Source: Microlunatus soli
GTDB taxonomy: Bacteria > Actinomycetota > Actinomycetes > Propionibacteriales > Propionibacteriaceae
NCBI RefSeq assembly: GCF_900105385.1
Contig: NZ_LT629772.1
Location: 1,054,001 to 1,118,000, forward strand
DNA length: 64,000 nucleotides
Reading direction: 5' to 3'
In this document: positions 43,560-51,691 of the stretch, piece after piece
How positions within the stretch are numbered: position 1 is the first letter of the stretch
How the letters are laid out: each line of letters starts with the position of its first letter
Position numbers and translations under genes: made by a program
Notes under the pieces: model-generated
What the model was told of the DNA's origin: nothing
Database searches by the model: none
What the model saw: the letters and a program-made list of their open reading frames with translations, nothing else

Positions 43560-44066
43560 ATGCCGTTGCAGACCCTGCACCTGCAGGACGAAGCGATCGA
43601 GCTGGACCGGGCGTCCGCGGCCGACCTCCCTGCGATCGTCGCGCTGCTGGCCGACGACAAGATCGCAGCGGGCCGCGGCGACTCCGCCGACCCCGCCGAC
43701 CTTGATCACTATCGCGCGGCCTTCACCATGATCGACAACGATCCCAGCGAGTTGCTGATCGTCGCCCGCAAGGGTGCGGAGATCGTCGGCACCCTGCAAC
43801 TGTCGTTCCTGCCGGGGCTCTCCCGCCGCGGCGCCCTGCGGCTGCAGATCGAGGCCGTTCGGGTCGGCCGCAGCCAGCGCGGCAGCGGACTCGGCAGCGC
43901 CATGATCAACTGGTCCCTGGACGAGGGCCGCCGGCGCGGCGCGACGATGGCGCAACTGACGTCCGATTCCGCCCGTCCCGACGCCCACCGCTTCTACAGC
44001 AAACTCGGTTTCAGCGATTCGCACGTCGGCTTCAAGATCGACCTGGCCGACCGGAAGGTCGACTGA
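43560..44066 (+). CDS. GNAT-family N-acetyltransferase
   Basis: A 168-residue acetyltransferase. The acetyl-CoA loop is VRVGRSQRGSGLGSAMINWSL (motif A, Q/RxxGxG/A; partly quoted), followed by DAHRFYSKLGFSDSHVGFKI. Substrate unknown; the pattern resembles amino-acid or small-amine acetyltransferases. GGAGCTTCCC precedes the ATG. It follows the amidase gene, so co-transcription is possible but not required. Confidence 0.88.
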   Translation: MPLQTLHLQDEAIELDRASAADLPAIVALLADDKIAAGRGDSADPADLDHYRAAFTMIDNDPSELLIVARKGAEIVGTLQLSFLPGLSRRGALRLQIEAVRVGRSQRGSGLGSAMINWSLDEGRRRGATMAQLTSDSARPDAHRFYSKLGFSDSHVGFKIDLADRKVD

Positions 44067-44118
44067 CGCGACCCGGGAGCCACGGGCACGGATCGGGCCG
44101 GAACCGCGGACACGTCGC

Positions 44119-45123
44119 TCAGCCGAGGGTGGTCGACCAGGTCACACGGAGCGCTGCCGGGTCGTCGCCGGGCTCGCCGCGGAACTCGGCGTCGATCGTG
44201 AAGTCCTGGTAGACGGTGCCGTCGGCTTCGAAGACCACAGTGTCGCCGACGATCCCCTTGCGCTGCGGGTCGTCGGCGGCCGGGATCACCTTCACCGGTT
44301 TGGCGTCGTCGAGGCGGTAGGTCGCGGTCGGCGCCTCGTCGGCGAAGGTGATGGACTGGCGATATCCGCGGGTGTGGGCCAGCTCGCCGGGGTTGGCGCG
44401 GACGGTGACGACGGTCCAGCTCTCCCCCTGCGACGCCCAGCCGACCGGCTCGTAATAGGGCACGTTCATCACCTCCACCCTGCAGTTGTCGGTGCCGAGC
44501 GTCCAGCCCTTCGCCGGGCGGGCAGCGCCGCAGGTCTGCCCGTGCTTGGCGAGCGTCTCGGGTGGGAGATAGAGCGCATCTGCCGCGGTGTCGGTGGTGC
44601 CGGCCGGTTGCCGAGGCTCGACGATCTGGGTGAGACCGTCGTAGGTCACCTCGATACTGAGGTCTGCCTCGACCAGTCGCTCGGGGGCGTCAGCCACCGC
44701 CACCCACGCGGTGCCGGAAAGGTCGATCGGCAGGTCGCCGCTGGCTTTCCGACGCATCACCTCATCGAGGTTGTAGCGCAACTTGTCGATGACGAACGTT
44801 ACCGACGGCGCCTGGCGTTTGATGGTCATCGGCGCCGGCCGGGTGAAGGACTGCCAGTTCCAGGAGACGCCGATGAACTTCGCACCTTCCGCGGCGCGGT
44901 CGTAGGCCTCGTCGTAGGGCGGCAGCTTCTCGGTCGGCTCGGTGAGAGTGAAGTCGATCCGGCCGATCGGCGTCATCGCCCAGATGTGGCCCGGATCGGA
45001 CGACTCGTCGGCAACGATCGTGCCTGCCTTCGCCGCCGACTTGTCGGACGAGCCGGGCACGGTGCAGCCGGCAAGCACGATGCTCACCGACAGCAGCGCG
45101 GCAGCGATCAGACGCATCTTCAT
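44119..45123 (-). CDS. Lipoprotein of unknown function, 334 aa
   Basis: A secreted lipoprotein with signal peptide MKMRLIAAALLSVSIVLAGC and lipobox LAGC. The mature part is beta-rich, with the segments WSWNW-like GVSWNWQSFTRP, TFVIDKLRYNLDEV, a probable disulfide pair in HGQTCGAARPAKGWTLGTDNC, and repeated Thr/Val strands. I recognise no family. GGAAGGATGACC before ATG 45123 supports the start. It is divergent from lipA, with a 14-bp tandem array in the 214-bp interval. No partner gene suggests a role. Confidence 0.78.
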   Translation of the reverse strand: MKMRLIAAALLSVSIVLAGCTVPGSSDKSAAKAGTIVADESSDPGHIWAMTPIGRIDFTLTEPTEKLPPYDEAYDRAAEGAKFIGVSWNWQSFTRPAPMTIKRQAPSVTFVIDKLRYNLDEVMRRKASGDLPIDLSGTAWVAVADAPERLVEADLSIEVTYDGLTQIVEPRQPAGTTDTAADALYLPPETLAKHGQTCGAARPAKGWTLGTDNCRVEVMNVPYYEPVGWASQGESWTVVTVRANPGELAHTRGYRQSITFADEAPTATYRLDDAKPVKVIPAADDPQRKGIVGDTVVFEADGTVYQDFTIDAEFRGEPGDDPAALRVTWSTTLG

Positions 45124-45192
45124 GCGGTCATCCTTCCGTAGGAGCGTGTCACGCAGCGTCGGTGGCTGATGGCACGGTCCGCGTCGACGTCC

Positions 45193-45248
45193 GGTGATCG
45201 CGGTCGGGTGATCGCGGGCGGACGATCGCGGGCGGACGATCGCGGGCG
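45193..45248. repeat. Four-copy 14-bp tandem repeat upstream of lipA
   Basis: Units GGTGATCGCGGTCG, GGTGATCGCGGGCG and twice GACGATCGCGGGCG run contiguously from 45193 to 45248. The array lies in the divergent lipoprotein/lipA interval, about 80 bp upstream of the probable lipA -10. Like the array at 38221-38276 it has four units of 14 bp containing GATC. Confidence 0.85.
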
Positions 45249-45337
45249 GGGCCGGCTGCCCGGGAGCTGGCTCGGGTCGCGTCGGTGGGGCCGATCCGGG
45301 CCGCAGTCGTCACATTCACAGGAAGTATGGTGGACGG

Positions 45338-46282
45338 GTGACGATCGCACCCGAAGGACGCAAGCTGCTCCGGCTCGAGGTCCGCAATGCCGGCGTACCG
45401 ATCGAGCGGAAGCCGTCCTGGATCAAGACCACCGCCAAGATGGGCCCCGAGTACCGCGATCTCAAGCGGCTGGTGAAGGACGAAGGCCTGCACACGGTCT
45501 GCCAGGAGGCGGGCTGCCCCAACATCTTCGAGTGTTGGGAGGATCGGGAGGCGACGTTCCTGATCGGCGGTGAGCAGTGCACCCGGCGCTGCGACTTCTG
45601 TCAGATCGCCACCGGCAAGCCGGCCGACTTCGACGCCGGAGAGCCGCTGCGGGTGGCCGAGTCGGTGCAGAAGATGGGCCTGAAGTACGCCACCGTCACC
45701 GGTGTCTGCCGCGACGACCTGCCGGACGAGGGCACCTGGCTGTATGCGGAGACGATCCGCAAGATCCACGAGCTCAACCCCGGCGTCGGGGTGGAGATGC
45801 TGGCTCCGGACTTCACCGGCAACCGCGACTACCTGGAAGAGATCTTCGGCACCCGTCCGGAGGTCTTCGCGCACAACGTCGAGACCGTTCCGCGGATCTT
45901 CAAGCGGATCCGTCCAGGCTTCCGCTACGAGCGGTCGCTGGACGTCCTGCGCTGGTCCCGGGAGGCCGGCCTGGTCACCAAGACCAACCTGATCCTGGGG
46001 ATGGGCGAGACCCGCGAGGAGGTCTCCGCGGCGATGCGCGACCTGCACGAGGCGGGTGCGGAGATCCTCACCATCACCCAGTACCTGCGCCCCAGCGCGC
46101 TGCACCACCCGATCGACCGCTGGGTCACCCCGGAGGAATTCTCCGAGCTGGAGACCGAGGCCAACGAGATCGGCTACGCGGGCGTGATGAGCGGCCCGCT
46201 GGTCCGTTCGTCCTACCGAGCCGGAAGGCTCTATCGTGGGGCGGTCGAGAAGAGAATGAAAGTGAACGCCCACCATGGCTAA
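45338..46282 (+). CDS. lipA: Lipoyl synthase
   Basis: A 314-residue radical-SAM enzyme that inserts two sulfur atoms into octanoyl-lipoyl domains. The auxiliary cluster motif [12 protein letters not shown] (CX4CX5C) and the radical-SAM motif CTRRCDFC (CX3CX2C) are complete, and the conserved C-terminal Ser lies in [14 protein letters not shown] 45338 lies 6 nt after TATGGT (45326-45331) without a Shine-Dalgarno, so the mRNA is probably leaderless. It completes the pathway begun by LipB for SucB and the glycine cleavage system. The last codons overlap the DUF4191 gene by 8 bp. Confidence 0.96.
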   Translation: MTIAPEGRKLLRLEVRNAGVPIERKPSWIKTTAKMGPEYRDLKRLVKDEGLHTVCQEAGCPNIFECWEDREATFLIGGEQCTRRCDFCQIATGKPADFDAGEPLRVAESVQKMGLKYATVTGVCRDDLPDEGTWLYAETIRKIHELNPGVGVEMLAPDFTGNRDYLEEIFGTRPEVFAHNVETVPRIFKRIRPGFRYERSLDVLRWSREAGLVTKTNLILGMGETREEVSAAMRDLHEAGAEILTITQYLRPSALHHPIDRWVTPEEFSELETEANEIGYAGVMSGPLVRSSYRAGRLYRGAVEKRMKVNAHHG

Positions 46283-47006
46283 GAAGGACCGGGCCGACAA
46301 GGCCGAGAAGACCACCGACCCGGCGAAGATGGGCCGGATCCGGCAGATCATCTTCGCCTACCAACGGACCCACGAGTACGACAAGGCGCTGCCGTTCCTG
46401 CTGATCGGTTGCTTCGTGCTGCCGATCGCGTTGGGCATCGTGCTCGGTCTGCTGTTCACGCAGTTCATCGTGTCCACCATCCTGCTCGGTGTGATGATCG
46501 GCCTGCTGCTGGCGATGCTGATGCTGGTCCGCCGGACCAAGCAGGCTACGTACAAGCGGTACGCCGGCCAGGCCGGTTCGGCCGAGGTGGCGCTGTCGAT
46601 GCTGCCGAAGAAGTGGATCTCCTCCCCCGCGATCGCCGCCAATCGGCAGCTGGACGCGGTGCACCGGACGATCGGCCCGGGCGGGCTGATCCTGATCGGC
46701 GAGGGCGAGCCCGGCCGGTTGAAGAATCTGCTGGCCAGTGAGGCCCGCAAACACGAGAAGGTCGCCTACGGCGTCAAGGTGACGACCATCGTGATGGGCA
46801 CCAAACCCGGCCAGGTGCCGTTGGAGAAGCTCGCCGACCACATCCGCAAGCTGCCCAAGCAGCTGGAGGCCAACCAGATCACCGAGATCAAGAGCCGGCT
46901 GAACGCGCTGGACGCGATCCGGCCGCAGATGCCGGTGCCGAAGGGCCCGATGCCGACCAACCCGCGCCAGATCAGGGGCGCGAAGCAGGCGATGCGCGGC
47001 CGCTGA
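46275..47006 (+). CDS. DUF4191 membrane protein
   Basis: A 243-residue protein with a basic N-terminus ([14 protein letters not shown]), [21 protein letters not shown], two closely spaced transmembrane helices (about residues 45-90), and a cytoplasmic domain with [20 protein letters not shown]. This is the actinobacterial DUF4191 family, typically encoded directly after lipA as here. No function is established. It is translationally coupled to lipA by an 8-bp overlap. Its 3' end overlaps the convergent sulfotransferase-like gene by 35 bp. Confidence 0.9.
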   Translation: MAKKDRADKAEKTTDPAKMGRIRQIIFAYQRTHEYDKALPFLLIGCFVLPIALGIVLGLLFTQFIVSTILLGVMIGLLLAMLMLVRRTKQATYKRYAGQAGSAEVALSMLPKKWISSPAIAANRQLDAVHRTIGPGGLILIGEGEPGRLKNLLASEARKHEKVAYGVKVTTIVMGTKPGQVPLEKLADHIRKLPKQLEANQITEIKSRLNALDAIRPQMPVPKGPMPTNPRQIRGAKQAMRGR

Positions 47007-48363
47007 GCCGCTGCCGCAATCGGCCGGCCGCGTCGGTCACCCGGTGCGCGAGGACGCCGGCCATTGTGCTGCCGTCCAGGTGCCGTGTGGCGCGGTAGGC
47101 GTTCAGCACCTGGCGTGCACCGTCAGCACCGACGAACCGTTCCAGTCGCGGATCGCTGATCCGCCGGCCCTCGACGCCGTCGGCCGCCTGATCGAAGAAC
47201 GGTCCGCGGCCTTCGGTCGCCGAGATCAACCCGGCGACGGCCTCCCGTGCCGCATCGACCGGCAGTTCGGTCGGTGCAGCCGCCGAGGTCACCGTACGCA
47301 CCGGCGCGGTGAGCGCGGACAGGTCGCCGACCACTCGGCAACCCGATGCGGCGATCGCCTCGGCATGTCGGCCGGCGATCTGCAGCGCCCGGTCGGCCGC
47401 CCACTCCGGCAGCAACAGCGGTGCCTCGTCCGGCCCCGGTTGCCGACACTCCTGCATCCGGGCGATCACGCCGTGCCGGATCAGGCTGGTGTAGCGGCGC
47501 CAGTCATAACCCCGCTCGGCGATGATCAGATTGATCCGTCGGACCAGTTCGACCTCCGCCGCCGACAGGCTGCGGTTGGCGACGTAGCCACCGGCCGGCC
47601 GCGCCGCGGTCGCCGCCCGAGGCAGTCCGAGCAGGTCCTCGAAGGCATCGGTCAGCTGCGTCGGCCGCCCCTTGTCGGCGATCACCACGCTCACCCGATC
47701 GGCGCCCAGCAGTCGGATCCAGCGTCGCAGGATCGCGGTCTGATCGTTGCGCCGAACAAAGGTGCGGATCGTCGGCCGCCGCGTCCGGCCGTCGAGTGCG
47801 TCGGCCAACCAGTCCTCGAAGTGGCCGGTGTGCCCGGACTTGACGAACTGCTGCCAATTGGACGGCAACAGATCGGCGTAGCCCCGCAGCGTGATGGCGA
47901 CGTGCAGGTGCTCCGGGTCCAGTTCGTCGACGAATCGGCGAGCCTGCTCGTCGGTGGACTCGCAGACGAACTCGTGGCTGATGAAGGTCCGGCCGTCCCG
48001 CCAGGACGCTTTCGAGACGGCCTCGCGCATCAACGCGTCCCAGACCGGTCGGGCGTGCAGCTTGGCGCCCCGTCCCCGCCAGCCCAATGGCCGCTGCATC
48101 AGCGCGGCGGTCTGGTCGCGGTGGTTGAAGCCGCTGCCCGGGTAGCAGACCCCGTGGGCAGCCAGCGTGTCGCGATTCAGCGCGGCACCGCGCTGGACGA
48201 CGGTGGTGCCGGTCTTCGGCAACCCGATGTGCAGCAACCGCGAACCGGGCGGCAACGCACCGACCAGCGGCGCCCCATTCCTGCCGGTGCCAGGCCCCAG
48301 TCCTTCGACAAGCTCAGGATCCGACCCGGTCACGTCGTGTCCTATCGCGTCGGCGCCGGTCAC
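46972..48363 (-). CDS. Sulfotransferase-like protein (paralogue B)
   Basis: A 463-residue protein. The P-loop-like 5'-phosphosulfate motif HIGLPKTGTT lies near residue 48, and a 3'-phosphate-type segment HVAITLRGYADLLPSNWQQ near 155. It is strongly similar along its length to the gene just upstream (KTGTT, VCYPGS, ISHEFxCESTDEQARRF, GDLSALTAPVRTV). The N-terminal residues ELVEG come from an inserted dispersed repeat at 48302-48318. The first 40 residues may be dispensable. Its start overlaps the upstream paralogue stop by 4 bp. Acceptor unknown; a surface glycan or lipid is plausible. Confidence 0.75.
   Translation of the reverse strand: MTGADAIGHDVTGSDPELVEGLGPGTGRNGAPLVGALPPGSRLLHIGLPKTGTTVVQRGAALNRDTLAAHGVCYPGSGFNHRDQTAALMQRPLGWRGRGAKLHARPVWDALMREAVSKASWRDGRTFISHEFVCESTDEQARRFVDELDPEHLHVAITLRGYADLLPSNWQQFVKSGHTGHFEDWLADALDGRTRRPTIRTFVRRNDQTAILRRWIRLLGADRVSVVIADKGRPTQLTDAFEDLLGLPRAATAARPAGGYVANRSLSAAEVELVRRINLIIAERGYDWRRYTSLIRHGVIARMQECRQPGPDEAPLLLPEWAADRALQIAGRHAEAIAASGCRVVGDLSALTAPVRTVTSAAAPTELPVDAAREAVAGLISATEGRGPFFDQAADGVEGRRISDPRLERFVGADGARQVLNAYRATRHLDGSTMAGVLAHRVTDAAGRLRQRLSGRASPASRP
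48302..48318. repeat. Dispersed repeat copy inside paralogue B
   Basis: CCTTCGACAAGCTCAGG lies within the N-terminal coding region of the sulfotransferase-like gene. Read on the minus strand it encodes PELVEG. It is the same element as at 30762-30780 and 53713-53755. Confidence 0.75.
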
Positions 48364-49694
48364 TTGAATGCTTTGCCGACCCGACGGCGCGCCTTGTTCA
48401 CCAGCTTCCGAGCCCGGTTCCGGTAGGGCTTGGACCGGTCGTCGGCGCTCATCAGCCCGCGGTAGGCGGCGACCGCGGCCATCGTCCTGTCATCCAGATG
48501 CCGGGTGGCGCGGATCGCGTTGGCGACGTCGCGGCCGCTCTCGGAGTCATACAGCCGCTGCATGTAGGGCTTCTTGAAGTTCACCGATCCCTGGACACCT
48601 TCCGGTGGCTCGTCGAAGAATCCACCCCGGCCGTCGGCGGCCGACAGCAGACCCGAGATCGCTTCGAAGGCGGCGTCGATCGGGACCTGGGTCGGCCGCT
48701 CGACCCGCGGCACCGTGCGCACCGGCGCGGTCAGCGCGGACAGGTCGCCGATCACCCGGCAACCGGTTGCGTCGATCGCGTCGGCGTAGCGACGGGCCTG
48801 CGCCAGTGCCTTCTTCGCCGCCCAGGCCGGCAGCGCCAGCGACGGCTCGTCGGGGCCGGGCCGCCGATTCTCCTGCATCCTGGCGATGAAACCGTGCCGC
48901 ATCAGACTGGAGTACCGGTCCCAGGTCATGCCCTGTTCGCGGAACACCTTGTTCACCCGGAGCACCAACTCGGCCTCAGCCGCGGACAGCCCACGGTTGC
49001 CGCCATAGCCGCCGATCGGCAATGCGGTCAGCATCCCGCGCGGCAGGTCGAGCAGGTCCTCGAAGGCGTTCATCAGCTGATCGGGCTTGGTCTTGTCGGC
49101 GATCACCACGGTCACCCGGTCGACGCCGGCGACCCGGACCCAGCGTTCGACGATCGCGGCCTGATCATTGCGCAGGTAGAAGGTCGGTGTGGTCCTCAGC
49201 TTGGACCGCGGCCCGAGGATCTGCTTCAGCCAGACGCCGTACGGCTTCTGGAAACCGGCCTTCACATACTGCTGCCAGCTCGAACCGAGCAGGTCGGCGA
49301 AGCCGCGCAGGGTGATCACCACGTGGGTCTTCGGACCGAGGGCCCGGATGAACCGGCGAGCCTGCTCATCGGTGGATTCGCAGGCGAACTCGTGGCTGAT
49401 CAGCGAACGTTCGGCGGGAGTCTGCTTGACCTCCCGCTCGATCCGCTTCCAAATCGCCTTGGCCGGGGTGGATTCACTGTTCTTCCAACCCAGCGACCGG
49501 CTCATCAACGCCGACACCGCCTCGCGGTGGTTCAGAGTGCTGCCGGGGTAGCAGACGCCGTTCTCCAGCAGCTTCTCCCGGTGATAGGCCGCGGTCCGTT
49601 GCAGTGTCGTGGTCCCGGTCTTCGGAATGCCGATATGCAACAGCGGGGTGCCCACCGGCAACGCCGGTACTGGTCGGTCTTCCGGTGCCGTCAC
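48360..49694 (-). CDS. Sulfotransferase-like protein (paralogue A)
   Basis: A 444-residue protein with HIGIPKTGTTTLQRT near residue 22 and HVVITLRGFADLLGSSWQQY near 125, the expected PAPS 5'- and 3'-binding segments. The C-terminus is basic (KLVNKARRRVGKAFK) and may bind membrane or polyanion. It is the first gene of a two-paralogue operon. GTG 49694 follows AAGGAG at a good distance. Three 18-bp direct repeats lie 20-73 bp upstream of the start. Identification as a sulfotransferase rests on the P-loop and overall pattern; a kinase-like or glycan-modifying role is not excluded. Confidence 0.77.
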   Translation of the reverse strand: MTAPEDRPVPALPVGTPLLHIGIPKTGTTTLQRTAAYHREKLLENGVCYPGSTLNHREAVSALMSRSLGWKNSESTPAKAIWKRIEREVKQTPAERSLISHEFACESTDEQARRFIRALGPKTHVVITLRGFADLLGSSWQQYVKAGFQKPYGVWLKQILGPRSKLRTTPTFYLRNDQAAIVERWVRVAGVDRVTVVIADKTKPDQLMNAFEDLLDLPRGMLTALPIGGYGGNRGLSAAEAELVLRVNKVFREQGMTWDRYSSLMRHGFIARMQENRRPGPDEPSLALPAWAAKKALAQARRYADAIDATGCRVIGDLSALTAPVRTVPRVERPTQVPIDAAFEAISGLLSAADGRGGFFDEPPEGVQGSVNFKKPYMQRLYDSESGRDVANAIRATRHLDDRTMAAVAAYRGLMSADDRSKPYRNRARKLVNKARRRVGKAFK

Positions 49695-49714
49695 GTGCTG
49701 CTGACTCCTTGCCG

Positions 49715-49767
49715 CTCATTCTTACAGGGCCACTCATTCTTACGGGGCCACTCACTCTTACGGGCCG
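49715..49767. repeat. Three-copy 18-bp direct repeat upstream of the sulfotransferase operon
   Basis: CTCATTCTTACAGGGCCA (49715-49732), the same with one change (49733-49750), and a degenerate third copy (49751-49767). On the minus strand each unit contains TAAGAATGAG, whose TAAGAAT could serve as a -10 element or an operator half-site. It ends 20 bp before the GTG start and 5 bp before the Shine-Dalgarno. Confidence 0.85.
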
Positions 49768-49797
49768 CCACCTGATCGATCCGGGGCGATTGCCGGC

Positions 49798-51633
49798 TCA
49801 TTCTACTTGGACCGACAGTTCCAGCCACTTCTCCTCCAACTCGGCCTGCTCACCGCGCACCTGCTCCAAGCGGGCGTTGTGTTCGCCGAGTTTGGTGTAG
49901 TCGGTGCTGTCGGCCAGCATCGCCGCCTCGATCGTCGCGACCTGGGTCTGCAGCCGGTCCAGCCGGCGTTCGATGGCCGACAGCTCCTTGTTGATCAGCC
50001 GCGCCTGCGCCGCGGAGATCTTCGGCTCGGGCCGGGACGCGCCGGCAGCACGGCGCCCGTCCTCCGCTGCCCCTTTCTCGCCCCCGGTCACCGGCCCGTC
50101 CCCGCCACCAGCTCGGGAATCGGACTCGGCGGACAGCTGAAGGTATTGATCGACACCGCCGGGCAGATGCCGCAGCCGATGGTCGAAGATTGCGTACTGC
50201 TGATCGGTGACCCGCTCCAGCAGGTACCGGTCATGGGTGGCCACCAGCAGCGTGCCCGGCCAGCTGTCCAGCAGATCCTCCATCGCGGCCAGCATGTCGG
50301 TGTCCATGTCGTTGGTCGGCTCGTCCAGCACCAGCACGTTGGGCTCGTCGAGCAAGATCATCAACAGCTGCAGCCGTCGTCGCTGCCCACCGGACAGATC
50401 CTTGATCGGCGTGGACAACAGGGCAGCGCCGAAGCCGAGCTGCTCCAGCAGCTGCGCCGGAGTCTGTTCCTTGCCGCCGGCAACGTACTCGGTCCGTTTG
50501 GTCTGCAACAGTTCACGGACCCGGAGATGATCAACGGCCGCGAGTTCGTCGAGCTGCTGACTCAGCGTGGTGATCTTGACCGTCTTGCCGGTCTTGACCC
50601 GACCACTGTCGGGCTGCACTGCACCGGTGATCAACTTCAGCAGCGTGGTCTTGCCGGCACCGTTGGCCCCGAGGATCCCGGTCCGCTCCCCCGGCGCGAT
50701 CCGCCATTCGACGTGTTCCAGCACCGGTTCTCCGCTGTCACCGGAGTAGCCGACCGAGACGTCCAGCAGATCGACGACGTCCTTGCCGAGTCGGGCCGTG
50801 GCCAGCTGTTGCAGCTGCACCGTGTCGCGGATCGGCGGTACGTCCTCGATCAACGCGTTGGCGGCCTCGATCCGGAACCGGGGCTTGGCCGTCCGGGCCG
50901 GTGCTCCGCGGCGCAGCCAGGCCAACTCCTTGCGCATCAGGTTCTGCCGTTTGGCCTCGGTCGCCGCAGCCATCCGGTCGCGTTCGACGCGTTGCAACAC
51001 GTAGGCCGCATACCCGCCCTCGAAGACGTCGACGACCGCGTCGTGCACCTCCCAGGTCAGGGTGCAGACCGCGTCCAGGAACCAGCGGTCGTGGGTGACG
51101 ACCACCAACGCACCGTCCCCGGGACGCCAGCGGCGGTTGAGATGATCGGCCAGCCAGGACACCCCTTCGATGTCGAGGTGGTTGGTCGGTTCGTCCAGGA
51201 TCACGATGTCGAAGTCGCCGGCCAGCAACGCCGCCAGCGCGACCCGTCGGCGTTGCCCACCGCTGAGTTCGCCGACCGGGGACCGTCGGTCGAGGTCGCC
51301 GAGCAACCCGTCCAGCACGTCCCGGATCCGCGGGTCACCGGCCCACTCGTGCTCCGGCCGGTCGCCGACCACGACTGCCGCGACCGACTGTTCCGGGTCC
51401 AGGGTGTCGGCCTGGTCCAGCATTCCGACCGTGACGTCGCGCCGCCGCACGACCGAGCCGGTGTCGGGCTGCAAACGGCCGGCCAGGATCCGCAGCAGGG
51501 TGGATTTGCCGTCGCCGTTGCGACCGACGACCCCGATCCGGTCACCGCTGTTGATCCCGATGGTCAGGTCGGTGAACAGGTGACGGGTCGGGAACTCGAG
51601 ACCGATGTCCTGGGCGCCCAGCAGATGTACCAC
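49798..51633 (-). CDS. ABC-F family ATP-binding protein
   Basis: A 611-residue soluble protein with two ABC cassettes: Walker A GRNGDGKSTLLRI and GANGAGKTTLLKL, signatures LSGGQRRRVALAALL and LSGGQRRRLQLLMIL, and Walker B ILDEPTNHLD and VLDEPTNDMD. The linker and a C-terminal coiled coil (about residues 540-611) match Uup-like ABC-F proteins, which act on ribosomes or replication intermediates rather than in transport. The frame continues to 51747, but GTG 51633 starts at the family N-terminus (VVHLLGAQDIGLEF) and lies 6 nt after TACCCT (51645-51640), suggesting a leaderless start. It is divergent from the GlcD-type gene. Confidence 0.93.
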   Translation of the reverse strand: MVHLLGAQDIGLEFPTRHLFTDLTIGINSGDRIGVVGRNGDGKSTLLRILAGRLQPDTGSVVRRRDVTVGMLDQADTLDPEQSVAAVVVGDRPEHEWAGDPRIRDVLDGLLGDLDRRSPVGELSGGQRRRVALAALLAGDFDIVILDEPTNHLDIEGVSWLADHLNRRWRPGDGALVVVTHDRWFLDAVCTLTWEVHDAVVDVFEGGYAAYVLQRVERDRMAAATEAKRQNLMRKELAWLRRGAPARTAKPRFRIEAANALIEDVPPIRDTVQLQQLATARLGKDVVDLLDVSVGYSGDSGEPVLEHVEWRIAPGERTGILGANGAGKTTLLKLITGAVQPDSGRVKTGKTVKITTLSQQLDELAAVDHLRVRELLQTKRTEYVAGGKEQTPAQLLEQLGFGAALLSTPIKDLSGGQRRRLQLLMILLDEPNVLVLDEPTNDMDTDMLAAMEDLLDSWPGTLLVATHDRYLLERVTDQQYAIFDHRLRHLPGGVDQYLQLSAESDSRAGGGDGPVTGGEKGAAEDGRRAAGASRPEPKISAAQARLINKELSAIERRLDRLQTQVATIEAAMLADSTDYTKLGEHNARLEQVRGEQAELEEKWLELSVQVE

Positions 51634-51691
51634 TCCGACAGGGTACGGGGCCCGACCGCGTACGGGTGCCGACGGCATAGGGTTGAACACC

